Notes: a model not told the origin generated them from the sequence alone. Counted from the first letter of the stretch, positions 17,265 through 26,418 are shown. The stretch: DNA of 64,000 nucleotides from Pseudobacter sp051955275 (GCF_051955275.1 NZ_JBQCGW010000322.1:6932-70931); one strand, 5' to 3'. Numbers and translations are program-made.

Positions 17265-17440
17265 CTGATATGGCGAGAGATAAAAAAGCAGACCCCTGCC
17301 CACCCCGAAGGGAATCGCTTTATGATGATAAAGCCTCGGGAAGTTTTTATGAATGGCGGCAGGGGGTGCGTGATTTAATGGATTACTTACTTTATAGAAT
17401 TTGGACCTGCCGTTTTATTGCCGCACCTCCACGCAGCCCA
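17265..17440. other. Palindrome-rich spacer between element copies A and B
   Basis: No gene is supported here. The stretch holds nested inverted repeats: GCTTTAT/ATAAAGC around GATG near 17319-17336, and CAGACCCCTGCC near 17291 facing GGCAGGGGGTG near 17354. It may be a further hairpin element or debris of repeated insertions. Confidence 0.5.
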
Positions 17441-17595
17441 TGCCGGCGCGGAATGTAAAAAGAGGGTCTTGAAAACATACCATTTCCTGGCCAGGCATTG
17501 CACCACAGCCCTGACACTCCCCCCAACGCACAATAGTACCCCAACTGGTGTGGGTATGTTTTCCAACCCGGCTTTTTATATTCCAAGTCCGGCAA
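17441..17595 (-). repeat. 150-bp palindromic element, copy B
   Basis: The core at 17464-17569 is in inverse orientation to copy A; read on the minus strand it contains AAAACATACCCACACC and ends GGTATGTTTTCAAGACC. Its middle is closer to copy D than to A or C (two subtypes). The outer arms GGAATGTAAAAAG and CTTTTTATATTCC are complementary to each other and further extend to GCCGG/CCGGC. The right arm repeats the end of the glycosyltransferase gene next to it. Confidence 0.8.
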
Positions 17596-17616
17596 TTTAT
17601 ATTCCAAGTCCGACAA
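17575..17616. repeat. 21-bp direct duplication over the glycosyltransferase stop codon
   Basis: Two 21-bp units (17575-17595 and 17596-17616) match at 20 of 21 positions; the unit is TTTATATTCCAAGTCC plus GGCAA or GACAA. The second unit holds the last codons and stop of the glycosyltransferase gene; the first forms the right arm of element copy B. The element therefore seems to have copied flanking host sequence. Confidence 0.75.
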
Positions 17617-18814
17617 TCTTCCAGAACTGATCCACACGGGCAGTCCAGGTGTTCTGGCGGGCAACAGCCATGCGTTTGGATTGCAGGTCAGGATTGTTTT
17701 CGGAAATGGCTTTGTCGATGAGCTGAAGGAATTCATTGTGGTCTTCGGCAATATAGGCCACGTCGCGGAAAGTGTAGATGTCTTCGGAGAAATGCGTGGC
17801 GATAACGGGTTTACCTGCGGCAAGATATTCATTGATCTTGAGCGGATAAATGCTTTTGGTGAGCGTGGTCTTGCGGAAAGGAATAAGCACGCAGTCGAAG
17901 TACTGCAGGAAGTTCGGTAACTCGGTGATCTTGCGGGGACCAGCGAATATCACGTTCGGCAGTTTGTCCAGGCCGATGTCCTGCACTTCGGTGCCCTGGA
18001 TGGGGCCGACGAAGAAAAGGATCTTGTCGGAGTGATGTTCAGCAATCTTTTTGAGCAACTCGAAGTCGGAACGGTACTCGATGCTGCCGGTGTAACCGAT
18101 GATCTTTTTGCCTGCAGGGATCTGCTGCAGCGCTTCGGGTTTGGGAAGCAGTTCCGTGGCAGCCCTCTCGAAGATATCGATATCGGCAGCATTGGGATGG
18201 AAGAATACGTTCTTGTTGAACGGGCTCTTCAGACGGGTCAGCTCCTTGGAGGTGCAGAGTGTGTAATCGAAATTACGGACGGTCTCTTCCTCGAGGCGGG
18301 TGCCGTGACGATGCGAATAAGCCACCTGGGAGATATCATCCATGGATTGATACACGGATACGGCAGTGAGCTTTTTGATATCCTCGGGGAGCTTCTGAAC
18401 GAAGTATGGATCGAAGAAGTTCAGGTAAACGAAATCCTTCAGGTTATAGTCTTTGATGAGTTGGCGGATGGTGCGGAGAACGATGCGGTCGTTCAAGGCG
18501 GCCAGCTTGTTGTAAATGGCGCCGGGTGGCAGGAAGTTGATGGGCCAGGTCAGCCTGGTGGTTACTACCGTGAGGTTGGCTGGCAGTCCCGGCGGATTGC
18601 TGTAGGGATCCTTGCCATGCAGCAGGGCTGGCTTGCGGCGTTTGATCTGTTCAGTGTTCTTCAGCTGGTAGTAGTCCTTGTAGCTGAAGGGATGGTCGAT
18701 GTAGAAGACGCGGTGATTACGCGCGAATTCCTTGGCCAGTGAAAGCGCCGGGGATGAGATCTCGGAATCCCAACGGCTGAGACTGAAACAAATGATGTCG
18801 CGCTGCCTGCTCAT
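17597..18814 (-). CDS. Glycosyltransferase (GT-B fold), polysaccharide cluster
   Basis: A 405-residue cytoplasmic GT-B type glycosyltransferase, similar in layout to TuaH-like and other family 1/4 enzymes. The C-terminal donor-binding half is visible: KKIIGYTGSIEYRSDFELL, then VIFAGPRKITELPNFLQYFD, CVLIPFRKTTLTKSIYPLKI and NEYLAAGKPVIATHF. The N-terminus (IICFSLSRWDSEISSPALSL) binds the acceptor side. It is the last gene of the nucleotide-sugar block, one base after RmlD, so it likely adds a sugar to a surface polysaccharide or glycolipid. Its last codons IVGLGI and stop are duplicated downstream next to a palindromic element. Confidence 0.88.
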   Translation of the reverse strand: MSRQRDIICFSLSRWDSEISSPALSLAKEFARNHRVFYIDHPFSYKDYYQLKNTEQIKRRKPALLHGKDPYSNPPGLPANLTVVTTRLTWPINFLPPGAIYNKLAALNDRIVLRTIRQLIKDYNLKDFVYLNFFDPYFVQKLPEDIKKLTAVSVYQSMDDISQVAYSHRHGTRLEEETVRNFDYTLCTSKELTRLKSPFNKNVFFHPNAADIDIFERAATELLPKPEALQQIPAGKKIIGYTGSIEYRSDFELLKKIAEHHSDKILFFVGPIQGTEVQDIGLDKLPNVIFAGPRKITELPNFLQYFDCVLIPFRKTTLTKSIYPLKINEYLAAGKPVIATHFSEDIYTFRDVAYIAEDHNEFLQLIDKAISENNPDLQSKRMAVARQNTWTARVDQFWKIVGLGI

Positions 18815-18815
18815 A

Positions 18816-19682
18816 TCAACCCTGATTTAATTGATGAAGACAAACTTTCAGGCTGCTTTCCCATTGGGGAATGGACAGGTTGAAAGTATTCCTGATTTTG
18901 TTGGTGTCCAGCAGGGAAAAAGAAGGCCTGCGGGCAGGAGTTGGATATTGAGCGGAAGGGATAGGATTCACTGCGCAGGGGAGACCGCTGAGGTCGCGGA
19001 TGGCAACAGCGAAATCGTACCAGCTGATACGTCCCTGGTTACTGTAATGATAGATGCCTGCCTGCCATTTACCACCGTCGATGATCTGCATGATGGCAGC
19101 GGCGAGGTCGGCTGCATAGGTAGGTGCTCCCACCTGGTCGCTCACCACGTTGAGGGACTCACGTTCCTTCATGAGGCGGAGCATGGTCTTCACGAAGTTG
19201 TTACCGAATTCAGAATATACCCAGGCAGTGCGGATGATGATGCTGTCTGCATGCTGTTGAATGGCCAGCTCCTCTCCTTTCAGCTTACTCGCCCCATACA
19301 CATTGATGGGATCGGTGGGCTGGTCTTCCGTGTAGGGATCAGCTGAGCTGCCATTGAACACATAGTCCGTGGATACATGAATGAACTTCGCGCCATGTGC
19401 GGCGCAGGCGGCAGCGAGAATGCCGGTTGCGCTGGCATTGATATCGTAAGCGTCCGCTTCGTTCGTTTCAGCCTTATCAACGGCGGTGTAGGCAGCGGCA
19501 TTGATGCAGAAAGCAGGCTTGTGTTCAGCAAACCAGCGCTGCACGGCGGCTGCGTCCTGGATCGGCAACTCGTTCCTGTCTGTACCTATAAAATGGTAGG
19601 CAGGGTATTTCAACTGCAGGGCACGGAGCTCGCTGCCCAGTTGTCCGTTTGCACCGGTGATAAGGATAACGGGGGTGGACAT
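18816..19682 (-). CDS. rfbD: dTDP-4-dehydrorhamnose reductase
   Basis: Last step of dTDP-L-rhamnose synthesis, reducing dTDP-4-dehydro-L-rhamnose with NAD(P)H. Extended SDR fold: GANGQLG at the N-terminal dinucleotide site, HVSTDYVFNG with the catalytic Thr/Asp region, and YGASKLKGE carrying the YxxxK pair. The length of about 288 residues is typical. The ATG at 19682 (MSTPVILITG) fits best; one at 19688 adds two residues. It follows RmlC by only a few bases and is followed by a glycosyltransferase. Confidence 0.95.
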   Translation of the reverse strand: MSTPVILITGANGQLGSELRALQLKYPAYHFIGTDRNELPIQDAAAVQRWFAEHKPAFCINAAAYTAVDKAETNEADAYDINASATGILAAACAAHGAKFIHVSTDYVFNGSSADPYTEDQPTDPINVYGASKLKGEELAIQQHADSIIIRTAWVYSEFGNNFVKTMLRLMKERESLNVVSDQVGAPTYAADLAAAIMQIIDGGKWQAGIYHYSNQGRISWYDFAVAIRDLSGLPCAVNPIPSAQYPTPARRPSFSLLDTNKIRNTFNLSIPQWESSLKVCLHQLNQG

Positions 19683-19688
19683 ACGCAA

Positions 19689-20246
19689 TTATGAATTGAA
19701 TTCGAAATTGTTGCGGCACTCGGCGAACGAAGGATTGATCAGGTCTTTTTTAGACACGATCACTTTGTCTGCAGGGATCTTCCAGTCGATGTTCAGCTGC
19801 GCATCATTGTAAACGATCCCGCCTTCGGATTCTTTGGCGTAGAACGCATCGCATTTGTACAGTACATCGGCATTTTCGCTGAGCACGGAGAAACCATGTG
19901 CAAAGCCACCGGGAATATAGAGTTGCTTCTTGTTGTCAGCAGAAAGCTCGATGGAAAATGTTTTACCGAAAGTGGGGGAACCCTTACGGATATCCACCAC
20001 CACATCCCAGATGCTGCCGGAGAGCACACGTACCAGTTTGGCCTGAGCGTTGGGATCCAGCTGATAGTGGAGACCGCGGATCACTCCGTATCTGGAATGA
20101 GATTGATTGTCTTGTACGAAGGGGCCGATATTCATGTCTTCAAACACCCTGTCGTTATAGGATTCAAAGAAATAACCACGGTCATCTTCAAATACGGCTG
20201 GTTCAAAAATGATCAGCCCTGGAAAATCAGTGTCAATGAAAGGCAT
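19689..20246 (-). CDS. rfbC: dTDP-4-dehydrorhamnose 3,5-epimerase
   Basis: Third step of dTDP-L-rhamnose synthesis. A 185-residue cupin: FEPAVFEDDRGYFFESYN near the start, SHSRYGVIRGLHYQ containing the catalytic His, QLYIPGGFAHGFSVLSE, and the Tyr/Asp region YKCDAFY. It starts 26 bases after the RmlB stop and is immediately followed by RmlD, in the order B-C-D on the minus strand. Confidence 0.95.
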   Translation of the reverse strand: MPFIDTDFPGLIIFEPAVFEDDRGYFFESYNDRVFEDMNIGPFVQDNQSHSRYGVIRGLHYQLDPNAQAKLVRVLSGSIWDVVVDIRKGSPTFGKTFSIELSADNKKQLYIPGGFAHGFSVLSENADVLYKCDAFYAKESEGGIVYNDAQLNIDWKIPADKVIVSKKDLINPSFAECRNNFEFNS

Positions 20247-20272
20247 CAGTTGATTGTTTTAATGATTCGGGG

Positions 20273-21337
20273 TTATTTTTTGTATTGTTCTTCGTAATAA
20301 TGCTGGTATTCTCCGGAGGTCACGTTTTTGATCCAGGCTTCGTTGGCAAGATACCAGTCCACTGTTTTTTCCAGGCCTTCCTCAAACTGGAGGCTCGGCT
20401 TCCAGCCCAGTTCCTTATTGAGTTTGGTGGCATCTATCGCGTAGCGGTGATCATGGCCGGGGCGGTCTGTAACAAATGTGATCAGTTTGGCTGATTCGCC
20501 TGCGGGGCGGTTCAGCTTCCTGTCCATAATGCCGCAGAGCAGGTGCACGATATCGATATTCTTCCATTCATTGAATCCGCCCACATTGTAGCTGTCGCCA
20601 TTCACTCCCTTGTGGAAGATGGTGTCGATAGCGGTGGCATGATCTTCCACAAAGAGCCAGTCGCGCACATTATCCCCCTTGCCATAAACAGGCAGTGGTT
20701 TGTTGTTCACGATATTGTTGATCATCAGCGGGATCAGCTTCTCGGGGAAGTGATGTGAGCCGTAGTTGTTGGAGCAGTTGCTCATTACAACGGGCAGCCC
20801 GTAGGTATGATGATAGGCATTTACAAAATGGTCGGAAGACGCTTTGGAAGCGGAGTATGGAGAGCGTGGATCATAAGGGGTGGTTTCGGTAAAGAAGCCG
20901 GTCTCCCCGAGTGAGCCATACACTTCGTCTGTGGATACATGGTAGAAGCGTTTGCCTTCCATGCCTTTATTCTTCCAGTGCTGTTTACTGGCGTTGAGCA
21001 GGTTCACCGTACCCAGTACATTGGTGCGTACAAAGGCCAACGGGTCCTTGATGGAACGGTCTACATGGCTTTCTGCGGCGAGATGGATCACGCCATCAAA
21101 ATCATACTTCTCAAACAGCGCAACAATTCTGGCTTCATCCAGGATATCTGCTTTCTCGAATACGTAGTTCTCTTTCTTCTCTACATCGCGGAGATTTTCC
21201 AGGTTGCCTGCATACGTGAGGGCATCCACATTAACGATGAGGTATGAAGGGTACTTGTTCACGAAAAGGCGCACAACATGTGAGCCGATAAAACCGGCGC
21301 CGCCGGTGATCATGATTTTGTTGGAATAGTTTGCCAT
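20273..21337 (-). CDS. rfbB: dTDP-glucose 4,6-dehydratase
   Basis: Converts dTDP-glucose to dTDP-4-keto-6-deoxyglucose, the branch point to rhamnose and other deoxysugars. Extended SDR, 354 residues: MITGGAGFIGSHVVRLF at the NAD site, HLAAESHVDRSI, STDEVYGSLG, and YSASKASSDHFVNAY with the YxxxK pair. Its ATG overlaps the TAA of the preceding dehydrogenase (TAATG), so translation is coupled. The first enzyme of the pathway, RmlA, is not in this window. Confidence 0.96.
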   Translation of the reverse strand: MANYSNKIMITGGAGFIGSHVVRLFVNKYPSYLIVNVDALTYAGNLENLRDVEKKENYVFEKADILDEARIVALFEKYDFDGVIHLAAESHVDRSIKDPLAFVRTNVLGTVNLLNASKQHWKNKGMEGKRFYHVSTDEVYGSLGETGFFTETTPYDPRSPYSASKASSDHFVNAYHHTYGLPVVMSNCSNNYGSHHFPEKLIPLMINNIVNNKPLPVYGKGDNVRDWLFVEDHATAIDTIFHKGVNGDSYNVGGFNEWKNIDIVHLLCGIMDRKLNRPAGESAKLITFVTDRPGHDHRYAIDATKLNKELGWKPSLQFEEGLEKTVDWYLANEAWIKNVTSGEYQHYYEEQYKK

Positions 21338-22617
21338 TATAAACTCCAGTAGTTTCTGCTGGTGATTTTGTTTTTAAATATGCCTTTCAGGTCGGCCACA
21401 ATTGCGTGGGGCCTTGTGATGGCAGCGAAATCATGGTCAGTCATAGAGATATATGGAGCATGAGGTACAGTAACGATGACGGCGTCATAATCATTCCTCA
21501 CTTTACGGGTGAGGTGCAGGCCGTATTCCTCATGTACTTCATCTGTTTCTGCATATGGGTCTTCCACATCCACCTGGAAGTTGAAGGCCAGCAGTTCTTT
21601 TACCGTATCGATGATCTTCGAGTTGCGGATATCGCTCACGTTCTCTTTGAATGTAACACCTTTCACCAGCACTTTGGGCTCGTTGGAATTACGGAGAACA
21701 TGCGTGATGATCTTCCTGGCCACGTACTTGGCCATATCATCGTTGATGAAACGGCTGGCAGTGATCACCTTGCTTTCATAGCCCAGTGATGCCGCTTTGT
21801 ACGTGAGATAGTATGGGTCCACACCAATACAGTGACCACCTACCAGTCCGGGCTGGAATTTCAGGAAATTCCATTTGGTGCCGGCAGCTTCTATCACTTC
21901 AAAAGTGTTGATGCCCATGCGGTCAAAGATCAGGCTCAGTTCATTCATCAGTGCGATGTTGAGATCGCGCTGTGTATTTTCAACGATCTTGGAGGCTTCC
22001 GCCACTTTGATGGAGGAAGCGCGGTGTACACCTGCATCTACCACCAGTTCATAGATCTTTGCAATTTCTTCGAGTGATTCCGCATCGTTACCGGATACTA
22101 CTTTCACCACGGTTTTCAGCGTGTTCTTCTTATCGCCCGGGTTGATCCTTTCGGGTGAGTAACCGAGTTTGAAATCGGTGCCCATTTTCAGGCCACTGAT
22201 CTTTTCCAGGATAGGAAGACAATCCTCTTCCGTACAACCGGGATAGGTAGTGGACTCGAAAACAACATAATCACCTTTCTTCAATACGCGGCCTACCGTA
22301 GCAGAAGCGCTTTCCAGCGGTTTCAGATCGGGTACATTGTATTTATCAACCGGTGTAGGCACCGCAACGATGAATACATTGGCTGTTTTCAATACTTCTT
22401 CATCATCCGTAAAGGTGATATCGCAATCGTTGAAATGCGATCCTTCCACTTCCTTGCTGGGATCGATGCCTTTGCGCATCATCTCCACGCGCCTGCTGTT
22501 GATATCGAAACCGATCACCGGGATCTTTTTGGCGAACTCCAGTGCAATGGGTAATCCTACATAACCTAATCCAACTACTGCCAGTCTAGCGTTTTTATCT
22601 AATAACTGCTGGTACAT
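21337..22617 (-). CDS. UDP-N-acetylhexosamine 6-dehydrogenase-like protein
   Basis: A 426-residue nucleotide-sugar dehydrogenase of the TviB/WbpO/VpsB branch, which oxidises UDP-GlcNAc, UDP-GalNAc or UDP-ManNAc at C6 to the uronic acid. Seen: AVVGLGYVGLPIALEF at the NAD site, VPTPVDKYNVPDLKPL, the STTYPGCTEEDCLP segment typical of this branch, and the catalytic Cys in VGGHCIGVDPYYLTY. The ExTYPG-type motif separates it from UDP-glucose dehydrogenases. It starts a new transcriptional unit after a hairpin and is coupled to rfbB. The exact substrate is not decided by sequence reading alone. Confidence 0.88.
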   Translation of the reverse strand: MYQQLLDKNARLAVVGLGYVGLPIALEFAKKIPVIGFDINSRRVEMMRKGIDPSKEVEGSHFNDCDITFTDDEEVLKTANVFIVAVPTPVDKYNVPDLKPLESASATVGRVLKKGDYVVFESTTYPGCTEEDCLPILEKISGLKMGTDFKLGYSPERINPGDKKNTLKTVVKVVSGNDAESLEEIAKIYELVVDAGVHRASSIKVAEASKIVENTQRDLNIALMNELSLIFDRMGINTFEVIEAAGTKWNFLKFQPGLVGGHCIGVDPYYLTYKAASLGYESKVITASRFINDDMAKYVARKIITHVLRNSNEPKVLVKGVTFKENVSDIRNSKIIDTVKELLAFNFQVDVEDPYAETDEVHEEYGLHLTRKVRNDYDAVIVTVPHAPYISMTDHDFAAITRPHAIVADLKGIFKNKITSRNYWSL

Positions 22618-22707
22618 GTCAACAAAATTGTTTTGTAAATAAATGAAAGGGAATCAATAGCTCCGTTCTTTATCTACAGGCAAGGGAAATTGGGTTTATT
22701 AAAAGCA

Positions 22708-22731
22708 GCAAAAGGAACCTGGTGGTTCCTA
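22708..22731 (-). terminator. Hairpin between the UDP-xylose synthase and dehydrogenase genes
   Basis: AGGAACC (22713-22719) pairs with GGTTCCT (22724-22730) around a 4-base loop; the minus strand continues TTTGCTGCTTTT. It lies just after the UDP-xylose synthase stop and splits the block into two transcripts or attenuates it. The T-tract is interrupted, so strength is uncertain. Confidence 0.45.
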
Positions 22732-22738
22732 TTGGATG

Positions 22739-23722
22739 CTATTTGATGCTGTTGAACTCTTTTGGTTGTTTGTACCATTCTTCGGAGGGCAGGGCTTTGA
22801 AGTAGTCGTAGGTGATCTTCAGGCCTTCTGCCCTTTTCACTTTCGGGCTCCATCCCAGCACTTCTTTGGCGCGGGTGATATCCGGCTGCCGTTGTTTGGG
22901 ATCATCTACCGGTAATGGTTTGTAAACGATCTTCTGGTTGGTGCCGGTGAGTTTGATGATCTCTTCCGCAAAGTCTTTAAGCGAGATCTCATCAGGGTTA
23001 CCCACATTCACTGGTTGTGTGTAATCGCTCATGAGCAGCCGGTAGATACCTTCCACCAGGTCGTCCACATAACAGAAGCTGCGGGTTTGTGATCCGTCTC
23101 CGAAAACGGTGAGGTCTTCGCCACGGAGTGCCTGGCCGATGAATGCGGGCAATGCACGGCCGTCGTTGAGGCGCATGCGTGGTCCGTAGGTGTTGAAGAT
23201 GCGGATGATCCTGGTCTCCACACCATGGAAATTATGGTAGGCCATGGTCATGGCTTCCTGGAAACGTTTGGCTTCGTCGTACACACCACGCGGGCCTACG
23301 GGGTTTACATTGCCCCAGTATTCCTCGTTCTGCGGGTGTACCAGCGGATCACCGTAGATCTCAGAAGTAGAGGCTACGAGGATTCGTGCTTTTTTCGCTT
23401 TGGCCAGACCCAGGCAGTTATGCGTACCCAGGGAACCCACTTTCAGTGTCTGAATGGGGATCTTCAGGTAATCGATAGGGCTGGCTGGTGAAGCGAAGTG
23501 CAGGATATAATGCAGTTCACCGGGAACGTGGATGAACTTTGAAACGTCATGATGATAGAACTCGAACTGTTCCAGTTTGAACAGGTGTTCGATATTGCGG
23601 AGGTCGCCGGTGATGAGATTGTCCATCCCGATCACATGGAATCCTTCTTTGATAAAACGGTCGCAGAGATGAGAACCGAGAAATCCTGCTGCACCGGTGA
23701 TGAGTACCCGTTTTTTTGACAT
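22739..23722 (-). CDS. UDP-glucuronate decarboxylase (UDP-xylose synthase)
   Basis: Converts UDP-glucuronate to UDP-xylose. Extended SDR of 327 residues: RVLITGAAGFLGSHLCDRF at the NAD site, NLITGDLRNIEHL, the family-typical STSEIYGDPLVHPQ, then VYDEAKRFQEA with YxxxK and RIFNTYGPRMRLNDGR. It follows the UDP-glucose dehydrogenase by 6 bases, so the two enzymes make UDP-xylose from UDP-glucose as a pair. This implies a xylose-containing glycan or protein glycosylation. Confidence 0.93.
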   Translation of the reverse strand: MSKKRVLITGAAGFLGSHLCDRFIKEGFHVIGMDNLITGDLRNIEHLFKLEQFEFYHHDVSKFIHVPGELHYILHFASPASPIDYLKIPIQTLKVGSLGTHNCLGLAKAKKARILVASTSEIYGDPLVHPQNEEYWGNVNPVGPRGVYDEAKRFQEAMTMAYHNFHGVETRIIRIFNTYGPRMRLNDGRALPAFIGQALRGEDLTVFGDGSQTRSFCYVDDLVEGIYRLLMSDYTQPVNVGNPDEISLKDFAEEIIKLTGTNQKIVYKPLPVDDPKQRQPDITRAKEVLGWSPKVKRAEGLKITYDYFKALPSEEWYKQPKEFNSIK

Positions 23723-23728
23723 GCTGTA

Positions 23729-25063
23729 TTATTTGTGAGTAGTGCCGTTTGTTGGGATAGCAGTTGCCCTGCCCACGCTTTCGTAATAGAAACCTAATTC
23801 CTTCACTGCGCTTCCTTCGAAGAGGTTACGGCCGTCGAAGATCACTTTGTTCTTCATTACGGTAACGATCTTGAGGAAGTTGGGTGTGCGGAACTCATTC
23901 CATTCAGTGGCAATGATGAGTGCTTCTGCGCCTTCCAGGCAATCGTACTGGTTTTCCGCGTACTGGATCTTATCGCCCACCACACCTTTTACATTGGCCA
24001 TGGCTTCAGGATCAAATACACTTACGGTAGCGCCTGCTTTCAGCAGTTCATCGATCATATAGAGGGCCGGAGCCTCACGGATATCATCTGTATTGGGTTT
24101 GAATGCAAGCCCCCAGATAGCGAACTTCTTTCCTTTCAGATCATTGTTGAAGAACTTGTTGATCTTGGGGATAAGATGCAGTTTCTGGCGTTCGTTCACA
24201 TCCATAACGGCGTTCAATATGCGAAAATCGTATTCAACTTCATTGGATGATTTCACCAGGGCCTGCACGTCTTTGGGGAAGCAGCTTCCGCCGTATCCGA
24301 TGCCCGGGAAGAGGAAGCGTTTGCCGATACGGTCATCGGAACCGATGCCACGGCGCACCATATCCACGTCGGCGCCGAGCCTTTCGCAGAGTTGTGCCAC
24401 TTCGTTCATGAAGGAGATCTTGGTAGCGAGGAAGGAGTTGGCGGCATACTTGGTGAGCTCTGCAGAGCGGACGTCCATGTAGATCACGGGGTTGCCGGAG
24501 CGCACGAAGGGTGAATAGAGATCGCCCATGAGCTTGCGGGCCCTTTCGGAGCCTGCGCCGATCACAACGCGGTCTGGTTTCATGAAATCATCAACAGCCA
24601 CGCCTTCGCGGAGGAATTCGGGGTTGGATACCACATCGAATTCGCCTTTGTAGTTTTTGGCTATTGCAGCATGTACTTTTTCGGCAGTGCCTACAGGTAC
24701 AGTGCTTTTATCAACAATCACTTTGTAGTCTTTCAGGATCTTACCCAGGTGATCAGCCACGCCGAGAATGTATTTCAGGTCGGCTGAGCCGTCTTCTCCG
24801 GGAGGAGTTGGCAGGGCCAGGAAGATGATCTCGGCATCTTTGATGCCTTCTTCCAGGCTGGTGGTGAAGCGGAGTCTTTCTTCCTTTACATTGCGGAGGA
24901 AGAGTTTCTCCAGGCCTGGTTCATAAATAGTGATCTGTCCGTTAGACAGCTTTTCAACTTTTCCCTTGTCAATGTCCACGCAGGTAACATCATTGCCGGT
25001 TTCGGCGAAACATGTACCGGTAACAAGTCCTACGTATCCGGTACCTACAACAGCGATTTTCAT
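23729..25063 (-). CDS. ugd: UDP-glucose 6-dehydrogenase
   Basis: Two-step NAD-dependent oxidation of UDP-glucose to UDP-glucuronate. A 444-residue enzyme: MKIAVVGTGYVGLVTGTCFA at the start, FLALPTPPGEDGSADL, VDKSTVPVGTAEKV, SNPEFLREGVAVDDF, and the catalytic Cys in GIGYGGSCFPKDVQAL; the C-terminal substrate domain has GLAFKPNTDDIREAP. It lies directly before the UDP-xylose synthase gene and after the aminotransferase gene. Confidence 0.95.
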   Translation of the reverse strand: MKIAVVGTGYVGLVTGTCFAETGNDVTCVDIDKGKVEKLSNGQITIYEPGLEKLFLRNVKEERLRFTTSLEEGIKDAEIIFLALPTPPGEDGSADLKYILGVADHLGKILKDYKVIVDKSTVPVGTAEKVHAAIAKNYKGEFDVVSNPEFLREGVAVDDFMKPDRVVIGAGSERARKLMGDLYSPFVRSGNPVIYMDVRSAELTKYAANSFLATKISFMNEVAQLCERLGADVDMVRRGIGSDDRIGKRFLFPGIGYGGSCFPKDVQALVKSSNEVEYDFRILNAVMDVNERQKLHLIPKINKFFNNDLKGKKFAIWGLAFKPNTDDIREAPALYMIDELLKAGATVSVFDPEAMANVKGVVGDKIQYAENQYDCLEGAEALIIATEWNEFRTPNFLKIVTVMKNKVIFDGRNLFEGSAVKELGFYYESVGRATAIPTNGTTHK

Positions 25064-25213
25064 TTTGAATTGTTTTTTTAGGGTGTCTGATTTACTGGAA
25101 GTTTTACAACAGGGTCATGACCTCGCAATTGCGCTCACCCCGAAGTAGTGAATGCAACGCTGGCGCAATCTTTCTTAAAAAAATAACCTGTGCTTCTTCT
25201 TTCAACCTGGCGT

Positions 25214-26347
25214 TTACCCTTTATTAATAAACTCCAAAACTTTCTTGGTGATCAAACTGAGTTGTTCATCGGCCAATTCGGTATGCATAGGCAGCGAGAT
25301 CACCCGTTCTGTAAGCCAGTCGGTTATTTTAAGATCGAAAGCTGCGCCGCCAAAAGCGTCAAACATCTTCTGACGATGGGCGGGTACTGGATAATAAATC
25401 ATGGAAGGGATTCCGTTCTCAGCCAGAAATGCATTCAGTCCGTCACGGTCTACGCCTTCAAGTACAAGGGTGTATTGGTGGAAAACATGGTTGCAATCCG
25501 GGGAACGGTAAGGGGTCTTGATCTTAGGATGGTTGGCAAAAGCCTTATCATAATAATCAGCCGCTTTCCGGCGGGCTGCCGCGTACTCATCCAGGTGAGG
25601 CAGTTTGCAGTTAAGCACTGCCGCCTGCATAGAGTCCAGACGGCTGTTACACCCCACCAGATCGTGGTAGTACCGTTTGCTCTGCCCGTGATTGGCAATC
25701 ATTTTTAACCGGGTAGCTAACGCATCGTCATTGGTGAATATTGCACCACCATCTCCGTAACAGCCCAGATTTTTGGACGGAAAGAAGGATGTAGTGCCGA
25801 TTGTACCAATAGTTCCCGCCTTTTTGGTGGTACCATTGCTGAACGTATAGTCTGCCCCGATTGCCTGGGCGGTATCTTCAATTACATAGAGATTGTGGCG
25901 TTTGGCGATGTCCTGGATGGCTTCCATATCAGCCACCTGGCCAAACATGTGCACGGGAACGATTGCCTTTGTTTTAGGCGTGATGGCCTTTTCGATGGCA
26001 GCAGGATCCACGCAGAACGTCCTGGGATCCACTTCCACGAATACCGGCTGCAGGCGCAGCAGGGCAATCACCTCGGTGGTAGCCACATAAGTGAAGCTGG
26101 GCGTGATCACTTCGTCGCCAGGCTGCAGGTCCAGCGCCATCATGGCTATCTGAAGCGCATCCGTGCCGTTGGCGCAGGGGATCACATGCTTTGCGCCCAT
26201 GTATGCAGTAAGGCTGGCGGTAAAATCAGTGACCGCTTTGCCATTGATGAAGGCAGTATTATCAATCACATCCTGGATAGCTGCATCAACTTCCGTCTTG
26301 ATCCTGGCATATTGCGCTTTCAAATCAACCATTTGTATAGCCCGCAT
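25214..26347 (-). CDS. DegT/DnrJ/EryC1/StrS sugar aminotransferase
   Basis: PLP-dependent enzyme of 377 residues that converts a keto group on a nucleotide sugar to an amine. Seen: MVDLKAQYARIKTEVDAAI at the start, CANGTDALQIAMMALDLQPG, VPVHMFGQVADM, EDTAQAIGADY, and the PLP-lysine segment TSFFPSKNLGCYGDGGAI (Lys near 190). It heads the minus-strand polysaccharide block, suggesting an amino sugar in the product. Which keto-sugar it uses cannot be settled; the uronate route (WbpE-like) and a 4-keto-6-deoxy sugar are both plausible. Confidence 0.92.
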   Translation of the reverse strand: MRAIQMVDLKAQYARIKTEVDAAIQDVIDNTAFINGKAVTDFTASLTAYMGAKHVIPCANGTDALQIAMMALDLQPGDEVITPSFTYVATTEVIALLRLQPVFVEVDPRTFCVDPAAIEKAITPKTKAIVPVHMFGQVADMEAIQDIAKRHNLYVIEDTAQAIGADYTFSNGTTKKAGTIGTIGTTSFFPSKNLGCYGDGGAIFTNDDALATRLKMIANHGQSKRYYHDLVGCNSRLDSMQAAVLNCKLPHLDEYAAARRKAADYYDKAFANHPKIKTPYRSPDCNHVFHQYTLVLEGVDRDGLNAFLAENGIPSMIYYPVPAHRQKMFDAFGGAAFDLKITDWLTERVISLPMHTELADEQLSLITKKVLEFINKG

Positions 26348-26418
26348 ACTTGTAATATTTCTTTTTAAACGGGCACAAACCTAGTACAAAAAAACGGATT
26401 CAGCAATTGCATTCCCCT

